From Holophagaceae bacterium (GTDB lineage: Bacteria; Acidobacteriota; Holophagae; Holophagales; Holophagaceae): DNA of 64,000 nucleotides. The DNA is taken from contig JADKKO010000004.1 of assembly GCA_016720465.1 (NCBI GenBank), positions 992,001 through 1,056,000 of the forward strand, written 5' to 3'. The position numbers were made by a program, and so were the translations under genes. Every line of letters starts with the position of its first letter. The stretch's first letter is position 1. The notes beneath the pieces are model-generated. The model worked only from the letters and a program-made list of their open reading frames with translations, was not told where the DNA came from and ran no database searches. Of the stretch, positions 24,751 through 33,685 are shown piece by piece.

Positions 24751-25022
24751 GAACCACAGATGAACACGGATGAACACGGATAAACACTGATTCGGAATGT
24801 GCCAGCTTCGCGGATGGAATTCAGGCGGCCCGGCGGCGGCCTCACGCATTAGTGTGATCCGCGCCGGGCCGCCTGAATTCGCGGGCCGAAAGGCCCGCTG
24901 GCGCTACGCGCCCCGCGAAGCGATTTCGAGATGGAACCATCAAGCAATGTGCATTGGGTCTCGACCGCTTGATTTGGATCCATGTTCATCCGTGTTCATC
25001 CGTGTTTATCTGTGGTTAATAT
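24751..25022. repeat. inverted ACCACAGATGAACACGGAT repeats around hairpin element B
   Basis: ACCACAGATGAACACGGATG, continuing to about 24790, is mirrored at about 24982-25018 by TTCATCCGTGTTCATCCGTG continuing to CTGTGGT. The pair encloses copy B. The same kind of words frame copy C at 20 kb, so the flanking repeats and the hairpin element appear to travel or accumulate together. Confidence 0.65.
24804..24943 (+). repeat. multi-hairpin repeat element, copy B
   Basis: An outer stem CTTCGCGG (24806) pairs with CCGCGAAG (about 24913). Inside are the perfect 19-base arms GAATTCAGGCGGCCCGGCG (24817-24835) and complement (24862-24880), a hairpin GCGGGCC-GAAA-GGCCCGC (24881-24898) and a hairpin GGCGC-TAC-GCGCC. 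Stems are the same as in copy A while loops differ. The predicted shape is a closed three-hairpin cloverleaf. Confidence 0.78.
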
Positions 25023-25042
25023 TTTCCCCACGCGACCAGGAA

Positions 25043-25492
25043 TCAGCGGCCCTGGCCCTCGGCGGCCCGGCAGAGCTCCTCGGCGATGTCGCGCATGTGC
25101 GCCACGGCGCTCTGGACCATCCCGCAGGGATCCTCGGCGGGGGATGGGGCCCCGGGCCTTTCCCGCCAATCCATCTCGAACTCCAGCTCCACGGCGTCCT
25201 CGCGGCCCGGCAGGGCCCGCACATGGTTGCGGACGCTGCCCTCGAAACTGGGATGCTCCACCAACGTGAAGGTCAGGGAGCGGGCGGCCTCGTCCACGAG
25301 GATGCGTTCCCGGAGCCGGAATTCCCCGGGGAGTTCCATTTCCCGGAGCACCCATCCATCCCCGCGCTCAAGGATCGAATAGTCCATGACGGATTCGATA
25401 TAGCGCTGGGGATGCTCGATCTTGTCGAGCAGCAGCGCCCAGACGGTCTCCAGGGGGGCTCTCACGGTGAGGCTGTGGTTGCAGCGCGGCAT
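25043..25492 (-). CDS. SRPBCC family protein (AtaL/DUF1857-like)
   Basis: A 149-residue protein with the START-like SRPBCC pattern: N-terminal strand and helix NHSLTVRAPLETVWALLLDKIEHPQRY, a beta sheet (LREMELPGEFRLRERIL) and a long C-terminal helix (AVAHMRDIAEEL). It resembles the AtaL/DUF1857 group, whose mammalian and bacterial members bind hydrophobic ligands but have no known reaction. It is soluble, without signal or membrane segments. It is divergent from the prohibitin-like gene and downstream of the repeat cluster, with no operon partner. Confidence 0.75.
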   Translation of the reverse strand: MPRCNHSLTVRAPLETVWALLLDKIEHPQRYIESVMDYSILERGDGWVLREMELPGEFRLRERILVDEAARSLTFTLVEHPSFEGSVRNHVRALPGREDAVELEFEMDWRERPGAPSPAEDPCGMVQSAVAHMRDIAEELCRAAEGQGR

Positions 25493-25668
25493 AAATCCTC
25501 ATGGGTGATTCAGCCAGGATGGTCCCGATTTCCCTTGGCGCAAGACCCCGATCCGCCGCTTGGACAGGCCGATTCCCGCCTCTGGGCGGCCTCCTGGCGA
25601 ATTCCCTTGTGGGGGAGGCTCCGTCCTGGCGACTCTGGCAGGGTGTGAAGGCACCAACCGGAGGCACC

Positions 25669-26580
25669 ATGGTCATCCCAGCACTTCTCCTCATCCTGGC
25701 GGGAATCGCCGCCTGGCGCCTCAAGACCAAGGTCGAATTTCCGCTCTCGAAACGCCTGGCCCAGATGCAATGGGTCGCGGTGGGCCTCGGGGTCCTGCTC
25801 TTCATCGGCTCCATGGCCGTCGTCATCCCGCCCGGGCAAGCGGGCATCATCGTCCTCTTCGGCAAGGTGAACCTGGAGCCCCTGCCTTCGGGCCTGCACT
25901 TCATCAACCCCTTCGCCACCGTGGCCGAGATGGAAGTACGCACCCGGAACTACACCATGACCAGTTCCCCCGACGAGGGCCAGAAGCGGGGCGACGACTC
26001 CATCGCCGTCATCACCAGCGACGGCTTGACGGTCAAGCTGGACGCCACGATCTTCTACTCCCTGCAGCCGGCCAAAGTGGCGCTGATCTACAAAGACATC
26101 GGCCCGGACGTGGAAGACAAGATCCTGCGCAGCGAGATCCGCGCCAGCCTGCGCGATGCGGCGGCGAGCCTGCAGGCCACGGAGCTTTACACCTCCAAGC
26201 GCCAGTCCTTCGTGGACCAGGTGACGAAGACGCTCAAGGCCTCCTTCGAGGCCCGGGGCATCAACATGGAGCAGATGCTCCTGCGCAACGTGCTGCTCCC
26301 CGACCAGATCACCAAGGCCATCAATGACAAGATCGCCGCTGACCAGGACGCGCAGAAGATGGCCTTCGTGCTCCAGAAGGAGAAGCAGGAGGCCGAGCGC
26401 AAGCGCATCGAGGCCGAAGGCCAGGCCAAGGCCCAGCAGATCGTGAGCCAGAGCCTCACCCCGCAGATCATCGAGTACCAGCGCATCCAGGCCCTGCGGG
26501 AGATCGGCGCCAAGGGCAACATGATCATCACGCCCATGGGCGGCGCCACACCGCTGATCCAGATTCCCGCGAAGAAATAG
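25669..26580 (+). CDS. prohibitin-like SPFH membrane protein
   Basis: A 303-residue protein with two N-terminal hydrophobic segments (MVIPALLLILAGIAAW and VAVGLGVLLFIGSMAVVI), then an SPFH/prohibitin domain (IPPGQAGIIVLFGKV through IRASLRDAAASLQATELY) and a coiled-coil tail rich in Glu, Ala and Lys (AFVLQKEKQEAERKRIEAE). GGAGG precedes the ATG at 25669; the frame is open for 168 bases upstream but has no better start. SPFH proteins form large ring assemblies on the membrane and often guard FtsH-type proteases. Convergent with pheA, whose stop lies two bases away. Confidence 0.88.
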   Translation: MVIPALLLILAGIAAWRLKTKVEFPLSKRLAQMQWVAVGLGVLLFIGSMAVVIPPGQAGIIVLFGKVNLEPLPSGLHFINPFATVAEMEVRTRNYTMTSSPDEGQKRGDDSIAVITSDGLTVKLDATIFYSLQPAKVALIYKDIGPDVEDKILRSEIRASLRDAAASLQATELYTSKRQSFVDQVTKTLKASFEARGINMEQMLLRNVLLPDQITKAINDKIAADQDAQKMAFVLQKEKQEAERKRIEAEGQAKAQQIVSQSLTPQIIEYQRIQALREIGAKGNMIITPMGGATPLIQIPAKK

Positions 26581-26581
26581 G

Positions 26582-27655
26582 TCAGGAACGGTCTGCGCGG
26601 GGATAGCTGCCGAGCACCTTCACCGCTTCGCACAAGGGGCGCAGGGCGTCGAGGGCCTCGCCGATGGCCTTGTCCTGCTGGTGGCCTTCCACGTCCATGA
26701 AGAAGACGTTCTGCCAGGCCTTCCGGCGGCCCGGCCGGCTTTCGATCTTGGTGAGGTTCAGGCCTGCATCCGAGAAGGGTTGCAGGATGCGCAGCAGGAT
26801 GCCGGGGCCATCCTTCGCCGTGAGCAGCAGGCTCATCTTGTCGCGCCCAGTGGGATCCGCCTGTACCTTCCCGAGCACCAGGAAGCGGGTGGCATTTTCC
26901 GCGAGATCCTGGATGCGCTGGCGAAGGATCGTGAGATCGAACAGATCCGCCGCCATTTCGGATGCCACGGCCGCGCCACCGGGATCCTCCTTGGCAAGAC
27001 GGGCCGCCTCGGCGGTACTGGAGGCTTCGACCTGGGTCGCCCGGGGCAGGTTGGCTTCCATCCATTTGCGGCACTGGCCGAGACCTTGGGGATGGCTGTA
27101 CACGCGCTCGATGCCGGGAAGATCCAGACCTTGGCGCACCAGCAGGCATTGGGCCACCTCGAGGATGATTTCGGCGCTGATCTTCAACTCGCTATCAAGG
27201 AACGTATCGAGGGTGTGGGTGACCGCGCCATCGGTGCTGTTCTCGATGGGCACCACGCCGAAATCCGCCGCGCCTTTCTGCACCTCGGCGAAGACCGCCG
27301 CGATGCTGCCCACCGGCAGACCCCAGGCGCTGAGGCCGAACTGGTACTTCATCGCCATGTGGGTGAAGGTGCCTTCAGGCCCCAGAAACGCGATGCGCAG
27401 GCCCTGCTCCAGGGACCGGCAGGCGGACATGACTTCCTTGAACACGGGCCGGATGGATTCGTTGGGGAAGGGCCCCGGATTGCTAGCCAGCAGCCGCTCC
27501 AGTACCGCCTGTTCGCGGCTCGGCACGTAGAACGCCGAAGCCTGTTTCGCCTTCACTTCCCCCACCTGCGACACCAATCGCGCGCGCTCGTTCAGCAGCC
27601 GCAGCAGCTCGTCATCCACCGAGTTGATCTGGGTGCGCAGATCCGAGAGGTCCAT
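26582..27655 (-). CDS. pheA: bifunctional chorismate mutase/prephenate dehydratase
   Basis: A 357-residue P-protein of phenylalanine biosynthesis. The chorismate mutase domain is residues 1-85 (LRTQINSVDDELLRLLNERA and the later SREQAVLERL). The prephenate dehydratase domain is about 88-265 (FLGPEGTFTHMA, VPIENSTDGAVTHTLDTF, the ATRFLVL segment). A C-terminal ACT domain for phenylalanine feedback includes LTKIESRPGRRKAWQNVFF. It converts chorismate through prephenate to phenylpyruvate. Length and order of domains are normal. No other aromatic pathway gene is adjacent, and the upstream 475 bases are non-coding. Confidence 0.95.
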   Translation of the reverse strand: MDLSDLRTQINSVDDELLRLLNERARLVSQVGEVKAKQASAFYVPSREQAVLERLLASNPGPFPNESIRPVFKEVMSACRSLEQGLRIAFLGPEGTFTHMAMKYQFGLSAWGLPVGSIAAVFAEVQKGAADFGVVPIENSTDGAVTHTLDTFLDSELKISAEIILEVAQCLLVRQGLDLPGIERVYSHPQGLGQCRKWMEANLPRATQVEASSTAEAARLAKEDPGGAAVASEMAADLFDLTILRQRIQDLAENATRFLVLGKVQADPTGRDKMSLLLTAKDGPGILLRILQPFSDAGLNLTKIESRPGRRKAWQNVFFMDVEGHQQDKAIGEALDALRPLCEAVKVLGSYPRADRS

Positions 27656-28130
27656 GGATCAGTTTAGTAGGTTGCGGGGTTGGTGAGTCGGGAGTTAAGA
27701 GTTGAGAGTCGAGAGTTGAGAGTTAGCAAGAGCCAAACGAAAGCGGACCCGAAGGGGCGAGGGCCAGGGGATCGAGTCACACGCAACCCCGCGTCATTAG
27801 CGCGATCCTCGCCTGCATTGAGTTCAAACCACAGCTGCCCCAGTGAGTTCGAAGAATCCCGAAAACCCAGCGTGCGAATTCTCCCGGTAACTGCGGGTCA
27901 CGGAAGTTCTGTCTTTAACTTGACCCAGGCCGTCGCAGGGCGTATCAACAGGCAGGAACTTCTCGATGCCAACAACTTGGGAAAGCATACCTGCCGGATG
28001 CACCCCTCCTTTTTCAATCCCATTCCCGCCTCAGGGCCTGGCGTCCATCCACACGCGCCATCGAAATGGGGCATTTAATTTCTCTATACACACCCACCCA
28101 TAACGAACGACGCCATATTAGGGAGCCGTC
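27656..28130. other. intergenic region with degenerate GAGTTGAGAGTCGA repeats
   Basis: At 27680-27728 a run of GAGTTGAGAGT-like words is repeated with small changes, the same word family as at 46.11-46.18 kb and about 38.02 kb. The remainder, to 28130, has no recognisable gene: a 132-codon plus-strand frame starting within the repeat lacks a ribosome-binding site and domain features. The promoter of the kinase gene should lie near its right end. Confidence 0.55.
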
Positions 28131-30500
28131 ATGGCTGACCTACGGTTGGGGCACTTCCGGATCCTCGAGAAGCTGGGGGCCGGCGGCATGGGGGTCGTCT
28201 TCCGGGGACATGACGAGGACCTCGGCAGGGATGTCGCCATCAAGGTCCTGAATGCGGACAACCTCCAGGATTCCGCCGCCCGCGCACGCCTGCTGCGCGA
28301 GGCGCGCACCGCCTCGAAGCTGAACCATCCAAACATCTGCACCATCCATGAGGTGGGCGAAAGCGAGGGCCAAGCCTACATCGCCATGGAGTTGGTGGAG
28401 GGCCAGACCCTGAGCGCGCGCCTCGAGTCCGGGGCCCTCCCGGTGGAGGAGGTGTTGCGGTACGGGGCGCAGCTCGCGGAGGCCCTGACGCATGCGCACG
28501 AGCGCGGTGTGATCCACCGCGACCTCAAGAGCGCGAATATCATCCTCACCGGCGACCAGCGGGCGAAAGTCCTGGACTTCGGGCTGGCGAAACACCTGGC
28601 GGGAAGCGGCACCGCCGATACTCCGACCGTGACCCTGGACACCCTGACCTTGCCGGGCATGATCACGGGCACCCTGGCCTACATGTCGCCGGAGCAACTG
28701 CGGGGTGAGTTGGCCGATGCGCGTAGCGATATCTGGGCCCTCGGGGTGGTGCTCTACGAGATGGTCGCGGACCAGCGCCCCTTCCAGGGCCACACGGGCT
28801 TCGAACTGAGCTCGGCGATCCTGGGCAAGGCGCCAGAGTCGCTTCCCGGGGGCGTGCCCGAGGGGCTCCGCGCGGTCATTGGCCGCTGCCTGGAGAAGGA
28901 TCCGGGCCAGCGGTTCCAGCACAGCCAGGAGGTGCTGTGTGCCCTGGAATCCCTGAAGTCCGGGGTGGCGTTGCCGGAAGCGGCCCACCCCCCACGCGCC
29001 CTGCCGCGCTGGCCGTGGAAGGTCTGGCCATCCCTGGCCGTGGGTTCGGTGCTCCTGCTGGCGGTCCTGGCGGTCGGCTGGGCCTTGGGCTTCCCGAAGT
29101 GGGGGTTGGGCACCCCGCTTCGTTCCCTCGCGGTCCTGCCGGTGGCTAACCTGTCGGGAAACCCGGAGCAGGAATACTTCACCGACGGCATGACCGATGC
29201 CCTGATTACGGATCTGTCGAAGATCGGCGCCCTGAAGGTCATCTCCCTCACCTCCGTGATGCGCTACAAAGGGACCAAGAAGGCCTTGTCCGAGATCGCC
29301 CGCGAACTGAACGTCGACACCGTGCTCGAGGCCTCCGTGGTCCGCGAGGCGGACCGGGTCCGCGTGTCGGTGAACCTGATTGATGCGAGGGCCGACCGGA
29401 GTCTCTGGGCCGAGAGCTACCAGCACGAGCTGTCCAGCATCCTGGCCCTCCAAGGTGAGGTGGCGCGCGCCGTCGCGCGGGCCGTCAACGTGAAGCTGAG
29501 GCCCGAGGAGGCCTCGCGCCTGTCCAGCGCGCGCAAGGTCAATCCAGCGACCTATGAGGCCTACTTGAGGGGAATGCACTTCATCCGCAAGGGGACGCCG
29601 GAGGACCTCCGGAAGGGCACGGCATTCCTCCAGGGGGCGGTGGAGAAGGACCCGGCCGATCCGCTGGCCTACGCCGGGCTGGCGCTGGGCTACATTACGA
29701 TCGCCCATAGCGCGGATCCCATGGGTGACGCCATGCAGCGGGCGAAGGCCGCCGCCGACAAGGCCCTGAGGCTGGATGACACGATGGCTGAGACCCTTGC
29801 CGCATCGGCGTTCGCCGAGGGCTACTACGGCTGGAACTGGAGCGAAGCTGACCAGAAGATCCAGCGTGCCTTGGATATCAACCCGAGCCTGGCCATGGCG
29901 CACTTCCACAAGTCTTGGTTCGATGCATTGTTCGGCCGCATGCCGGAGGCCATCGCCGCCCATCAGCGGGCCCAGGCCTACGATCCCTTCGACCCCAGCA
30001 ATACGGCCTGGCTAGGGGAACTCTATCGATGGGAGGGGCGCCTGGACGAGGCGGAGGCGGAGGCCCGCAAGGCCATCGCCATGTCCCCCGAATACTCGGT
30101 CGGCTACTTCGTCCTGTCCCTGGTCCACCTGGACCGTGGGCAGCGGGAGCAGGCCATCAATGCCATGCAGCAGGCCGCGAAGGTCGACCCCGACTACAGG
30201 TGGCCGCTGGGCATGGTCTACGCCGCGACCGGCCGGGAGGCGGAGGCTCGGAAGGTACTCGAGGTGATGAAGGCGCAGAAGGTCATCCCCTGGGTCGTCT
30301 GCTGGCGCGTCATCCTCCACGCCTCGCTGGGCGAGGTGGATGAGGCCTTCCAGTGGATCGACCATCCCATGCCGTTCGCTTGGCGTCCCTGGTTCCGTGT
30401 GTTGCCCTACCCCGGCTGTGAGGCGCTGCGGAAGGACCCGCGCATGGCGCAGCATCTCAGGCGCATGAACCTACCGCCAGTGACGCCCCGGCGGGACTGA
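28131..30500 (+). CDS. Ser/Thr protein kinase with TolB/FlgO-like and TPR domains
   Basis: A 789-residue membrane protein. The N-terminal eukaryotic-type kinase is complete: glycine loop GAGGMGVVF (17-25), catalytic Lys K38, HRDLKSAN with D131 and DFG with D149. One membrane helix (about 295-315, PSLAVGSVLLLAVLAVGWAL) leads to a domain starting RSLAVLPVANLSGNPEQEYF, the adenylate-cyclase-like/TolB-N region seen in such kinases. TPR-like repeats fill about 475-760 (DPLAYAGLALGY onward). This is a frequent architecture in Acidobacteriota and related phyla. The outer TPR part may sense cell-envelope partners; no substrate gene is adjacent. Confidence 0.9.
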   Translation: MADLRLGHFRILEKLGAGGMGVVFRGHDEDLGRDVAIKVLNADNLQDSAARARLLREARTASKLNHPNICTIHEVGESEGQAYIAMELVEGQTLSARLESGALPVEEVLRYGAQLAEALTHAHERGVIHRDLKSANIILTGDQRAKVLDFGLAKHLAGSGTADTPTVTLDTLTLPGMITGTLAYMSPEQLRGELADARSDIWALGVVLYEMVADQRPFQGHTGFELSSAILGKAPESLPGGVPEGLRAVIGRCLEKDPGQRFQHSQEVLCALESLKSGVALPEAAHPPRALPRWPWKVWPSLAVGSVLLLAVLAVGWALGFPKWGLGTPLRSLAVLPVANLSGNPEQEYFTDGMTDALITDLSKIGALKVISLTSVMRYKGTKKALSEIARELNVDTVLEASVVREADRVRVSVNLIDARADRSLWAESYQHELSSILALQGEVARAVARAVNVKLRPEEASRLSSARKVNPATYEAYLRGMHFIRKGTPEDLRKGTAFLQGAVEKDPADPLAYAGLALGYITIAHSADPMGDAMQRAKAAADKALRLDDTMAETLAASAFAEGYYGWNWSEADQKIQRALDINPSLAMAHFHKSWFDALFGRMPEAIAAHQRAQAYDPFDPSNTAWLGELYRWEGRLDEAEAEARKAIAMSPEYSVGYFVLSLVHLDRGQREQAINAMQQAAKVDPDYRWPLGMVYAATGREAEARKVLEVMKAQKVIPWVVCWRVILHASLGEVDEAFQWIDHPMPFAWRPWFRVLPYPGCEALRKDPRMAQHLRRMNLPPVTPRRD

Positions 30501-30572
30501 GGCGCCCCAGGCAACCCTGGAATGGCGAATCCGGCGAGGGTTCCCTACGGCTGCGATTTTCCCATCGATCAG

Positions 30573-30606
30573 CCTAATAAAAGGAAGGGCCCCAGATGGG
30601 GCCCTT
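30573..30606 (-). terminator. terminator of the SPFH-SHOCT gene
   Basis: On the minus strand, GAAGGGCCCC and GGGGCCCTTC form a ten-base stem around ATCT, followed by CTTTTATT. It lies about 22 bases beyond the stop at 30628. The stem is symmetrical and may also stop the converging kinase transcript. Confidence 0.75.
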
Positions 30607-30627
30607 CGTGATGTCAATTCGGGGCGA

Positions 30628-31707
30628 TCACCCCATGCCGTGCTTCTTCATGATGTTGGCGCGCTGGGCGTCGAACTCGGCCTGGCTCAGGAGCTGGCTG
30701 TCGAAGAGATCTTTCAGCTCGGTTAATTCTTCCTTGAGCGATTTGGCCGGAGCGGCCGGAGCCGCGGCGGTGCCGCCCATCGGCATCTGCTGCATCGGCT
30801 GCTGGCCCATGCCCATGCTCGCCTGGGCCATCTGGCCGGCCATCATGCCGCCCATGCCGAAGCCGAGGCCGGCGCCCATGCCGAGGCCCGCGACGCCGCC
30901 CTCGTTGGCCGCGGCGATGGAGATGCTGTCGGCCACCTGCATCTGGGTGTAGGCGCCCATCACCGGCGCCATCATGCCCACCGAAGTGCGCTTGTCCATC
31001 ATCGCTTCGACTTCTTCGGGCAGCGTGAAGGGTTCGACCACCAGCTTGGCGAGGGACACGCCATAGGTCAGGAATTCGGCGGTGAGTTTCTGTTTCACCG
31101 CATCGGCGACTTCGTCGATCTGGGCGTTGACGTCAAGGACGCCGATCTTCATCTCGGCCAGGGTGTCGGCCAGCTTGCTGCTGATGGTCTTGCGCAGCTG
31201 CTCCTGGCACTGGTCCACGCTGAAGGTGCCGTTGGTCCCCACCAGCTGGCGGATGAAGGTGGCGATGGCCTCCTTGTCCTTGGGCACCTGGATGGAGTAG
31301 ATGCCGTGGGCGCGCACGCGCACCATGCCGAAGTCCGGGTCCCGCATGATGATGGGATTCGGCGTGCCCCAGCCCAGATCGTTGAACAGTTTCAGGTTCA
31401 CGAACACGATGTCGGACTTGAAGGGGCTTTCGAAGCCAAACTTCCAGCCCTTCAGCGTGGCCAGGATCGGCAGGTTCTGGGTGTTCAGCGTGTAGGTATC
31501 GGGATTTTCGAAGATGTCGGCGAACTTGCCTTCGTTCAGGAAAGCCGCGGCCTGGCTTTCGCGCACGATCAGCTTGCCGCCGTTCTGGATTTCCTGCCCG
31601 CGGAAATCAAAGCGCCACGCCATCATGTCCTGGGACGGGTCCATCCACTGCACGACGTCTAAAAATTGGGCTTTGCCCCAATCCTTGAAGTTGTCCATCA
31701 GAGCCAT
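30628..31707 (-). CDS. SPFH domain protein with C-terminal SHOCT domain
   Basis: A 359-residue cytoplasmic protein of the YdjI/virion-core-like SPFH group. The SPFH domain spans about 25-250 (MAWRFDFRGQEIQNGGKLIV, PIIMRDPDFGMVRVRAHGIY, FLTYGVSLAKLVVEPFTLPE). A Gly/Met/Gln-rich linker (about 275-325) precedes a SHOCT motif (LTELKDLFDSQLLSQAEFDA) at the C-terminus. No membrane segment is seen. The ATG at 31707 is preferred because GGAGGG lies seven bases ahead; ATG 31719 is just upstream and the frame is open further. SHOCT tails usually mediate oligomerisation. This is the second SPFH protein in the window. Confidence 0.87.
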   Translation of the reverse strand: MALMDNFKDWGKAQFLDVVQWMDPSQDMMAWRFDFRGQEIQNGGKLIVRESQAAAFLNEGKFADIFENPDTYTLNTQNLPILATLKGWKFGFESPFKSDIVFVNLKLFNDLGWGTPNPIIMRDPDFGMVRVRAHGIYSIQVPKDKEAIATFIRQLVGTNGTFSVDQCQEQLRKTISSKLADTLAEMKIGVLDVNAQIDEVADAVKQKLTAEFLTYGVSLAKLVVEPFTLPEEVEAMMDKRTSVGMMAPVMGAYTQMQVADSISIAAANEGGVAGLGMGAGLGFGMGGMMAGQMAQASMGMGQQPMQQMPMGGTAAAPAAPAKSLKEELTELKDLFDSQLLSQAEFDAQRANIMKKHGMG

Positions 31708-31813
31708 CGAGCCCTCCATGCGGCGGTTGCCGCGAGAATCAAGTTTAAATGCCTGCGCAAGGAGTGCGAGGGGGGGCGGTGTGAAGAATCGGTGAAGGCG
31801 CCTGGTCCACCGT

Positions 31814-33340
31814 TCAATGGGCTGTTTGAACCGGCGGAAGGAGGGGAAGGGGCCAGGTCCAGGAGGTCCAAACCTCCTTCGGCAGCAGTTTGGGCTGCTC
31901 GGCGGCATTGGCCGCCTGCAAGGCCAGATCCCGGGCCAGCCGCACCACCCGGGCCACTTTCTCGAAATCGATCTTGTCCGGGGTGTCGGTGGATTCGTGG
32001 TAGTCGCCGTGCATGCCGCCGAAGAAGAAGATGCTGGGGATGCCGCGCTTGGCGAAGGTGAAGTGGTCCGACCGGGTCCAGTACTTGTCGGCTTCCAGAT
32101 TGAGCTTGATGCCTTGCTGGGACGCGAGGGCCCTGGCGTCGCGGGTCAACGTGCCCACGGCGCCTTCGATCCGCGCGGGGGTGACGGAAAACTCGTCCGC
32201 GGTATTGCGGCCCACCATGTCCACGTTGATGTCGGCCTTGATCCTGGACAGCGGCACCGGCGGCGCCTCCACAAAGGCCTGGGAGCCCCAGAGGCCGATC
32301 TCTTCGCCGCTGACGGAGAGCACCAGGATGCTCCGTTTGGGTTTCGAATCCTTCAGCAGCCGCGCGATTTCCAGGATCGCCGCGGTGCCCGAGGCGTTGT
32401 CATCCGCGCCCGGGCGCAGCTTGCCGCCCTCCCGCCCGAGATGGTCGTGGTGGGCCGACACGACGATGAAATCATCCTTGAGATCCGGGGCGACCCCAGG
32501 AATGACCGCGACGAGGTTTCCCGCCGGGATTTCTTCCGTGTCGGTTTTGGGGACATAGGTGAAGGCGCCCAGGGACCGCGGCGGCTCGGGCCTGGCCAGG
32601 GGCCTCAACCCGAGCTGCAGCGCCTTGGCCGCTTCAGCGCTCATCCAGATGATCTGGGATTCCCGAACGGCGGCGCCCTTGATCGAGATCTGGCCACGCT
32701 TGACGAAGCGGCTCAGGAACAACCGCATGTTGCCGAAACCGGCCTCCTTGTCTGGGCGGGTCTGGATGAACAGGCAACCCGCCGCGCCGGCCTTCCTGGC
32801 CCAGTCCAGTTTGGTCTCGGTCTGGCCTGCGCGGGCCCAGCCGGCTTCGTTGGCGCCTTCGCCGGACCCGGGCCTGCCTTCCCACATGGCCACCCACCGG
32901 CCCTTCAGATCGAGGCCCGCGTAGTCGTCCCACTGCAGTTCCGGGGCATGGATTCCGTACCCGATGAAGAACAATTCGCCGGAGGCCGCATGGATCCGGG
33001 TGGTGAGGATGTCCTCGCCCAGTTTCAAGGAGGTCTTGCCGATCTGGACCGTAGACTGGGCGGGGTCCACCCGGGTGCGCACCAGATCATAGGGAAGGAG
33101 GTAGGGATCCGCGCCGCCAGGGCTCTTGGGCCGGGGCAGGGGGGACAGGCCGGCCTCGCGGAATTGCTGGGACAGGTATTTCAGCGCCTTCCGATGGCCT
33201 TCGGTTCCGGTGGCCCGGCCCTCCATGGAAGGATCCGCCAGGGCATAGACATCCTTGCGGATCCGGGCAGGATCAGGATCCTGGGCGGACAGGGCGAAGG
33301 CGAGGCTCAGGGCCGCGGCGATCCGGAGGCGGTTCGGCAT
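31814..33340 (-). CDS. secreted M28 family aminopeptidase
   Basis: A 508-residue exported zinc peptidase. Signal peptide about 1-19 (RIAAALSLAFALSAQ). A protease-associated-type insert follows in the middle. The catalytic zinc residues lie in VVSAHHDHLG, the GADDNASG Asp, GEEIGLWGS, NVDMVGRN and the final GDYHESTDT His. The family releases N-terminal amino acids or works on dipeptides outside the cytoplasm. The C-terminus runs through TDKIDF-like helices to a short Pro/Trp tail. It lies 107 bases upstream of the SPFH gene on the same strand and ten bases downstream of a small exported protein, so all three may be co-transcribed. Confidence 0.9.
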   Translation of the reverse strand: MPNRLRIAAALSLAFALSAQDPDPARIRKDVYALADPSMEGRATGTEGHRKALKYLSQQFREAGLSPLPRPKSPGGADPYLLPYDLVRTRVDPAQSTVQIGKTSLKLGEDILTTRIHAASGELFFIGYGIHAPELQWDDYAGLDLKGRWVAMWEGRPGSGEGANEAGWARAGQTETKLDWARKAGAAGCLFIQTRPDKEAGFGNMRLFLSRFVKRGQISIKGAAVRESQIIWMSAEAAKALQLGLRPLARPEPPRSLGAFTYVPKTDTEEIPAGNLVAVIPGVAPDLKDDFIVVSAHHDHLGREGGKLRPGADDNASGTAAILEIARLLKDSKPKRSILVLSVSGEEIGLWGSQAFVEAPPVPLSRIKADINVDMVGRNTADEFSVTPARIEGAVGTLTRDARALASQQGIKLNLEADKYWTRSDHFTFAKRGIPSIFFFGGMHGDYHESTDTPDKIDFEKVARVVRLARDLALQAANAAEQPKLLPKEVWTSWTWPLPLLPPVQTAH

Positions 33341-33349
33341 GGGCTGCGT

Positions 33350-33658
33350 TCAGCGATGGCGCTTCAAGGGCGGATTGGGAATCCGGTCCTTGGTGTAGAC
33401 CGAACGGGTGTCGCAATCCACGGTGCAGCGCCAGCCCCGGCTGTCCTTCGGCATGTGCACGTCCACTTCCCAGCCGCAGGATGCGCCGTTCAACGGGATC
33501 CGCCGGGCGGTCATCGCGATGCCTCCGGTGTCCTGCTCGGCGATCGCTTTGGCCTCGCGGGCCGTGCTCACCGGTCCGCCGCGATGCCTGGGGGCGCGGG
33601 CCTGGCGGTCCCCAGCCATGAGCAGAGCGGGAATGAGGAGCAGCAGAGCCAGTCGCAT
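33350..33658 (-). CDS. small exported protein, PepSY-like
   Basis: A 102-residue protein with a signal peptide (MRLALLLLIPALLMAG). The mature part has STAREAKAIAEQDTGGIAM followed by beta strands (CGWEVDVHMP, GWRCTVDCDTRSVY), resembling one PepSY-type module, which often inhibits or chaperones secreted peptidases. Two Cys pairs may be disulfide-bonded. It lies ten bases upstream of the M28 peptidase gene, so a role as its inhibitor or partner is possible but unproven. It is convergent in no sense with neighbours: the formyltransferase gene upstream is on the same strand with 27 bases between. Confidence 0.6.
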   Translation of the reverse strand: MRLALLLLIPALLMAGDRQARAPRHRGGPVSTAREAKAIAEQDTGGIAMTARRIPLNGASCGWEVDVHMPKDSRGWRCTVDCDTRSVYTKDRIPNPPLKRHR

Positions 33659-33685
33659 GGTGACCTCGGGCGGAGTGGACCAATT

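Noticed and set aside
27680..28078. 132-codon plus-strand frame before the kinase gene
   Set aside because: It begins in a simple repeat, has no ribosome-binding site and reads as low-order sequence.
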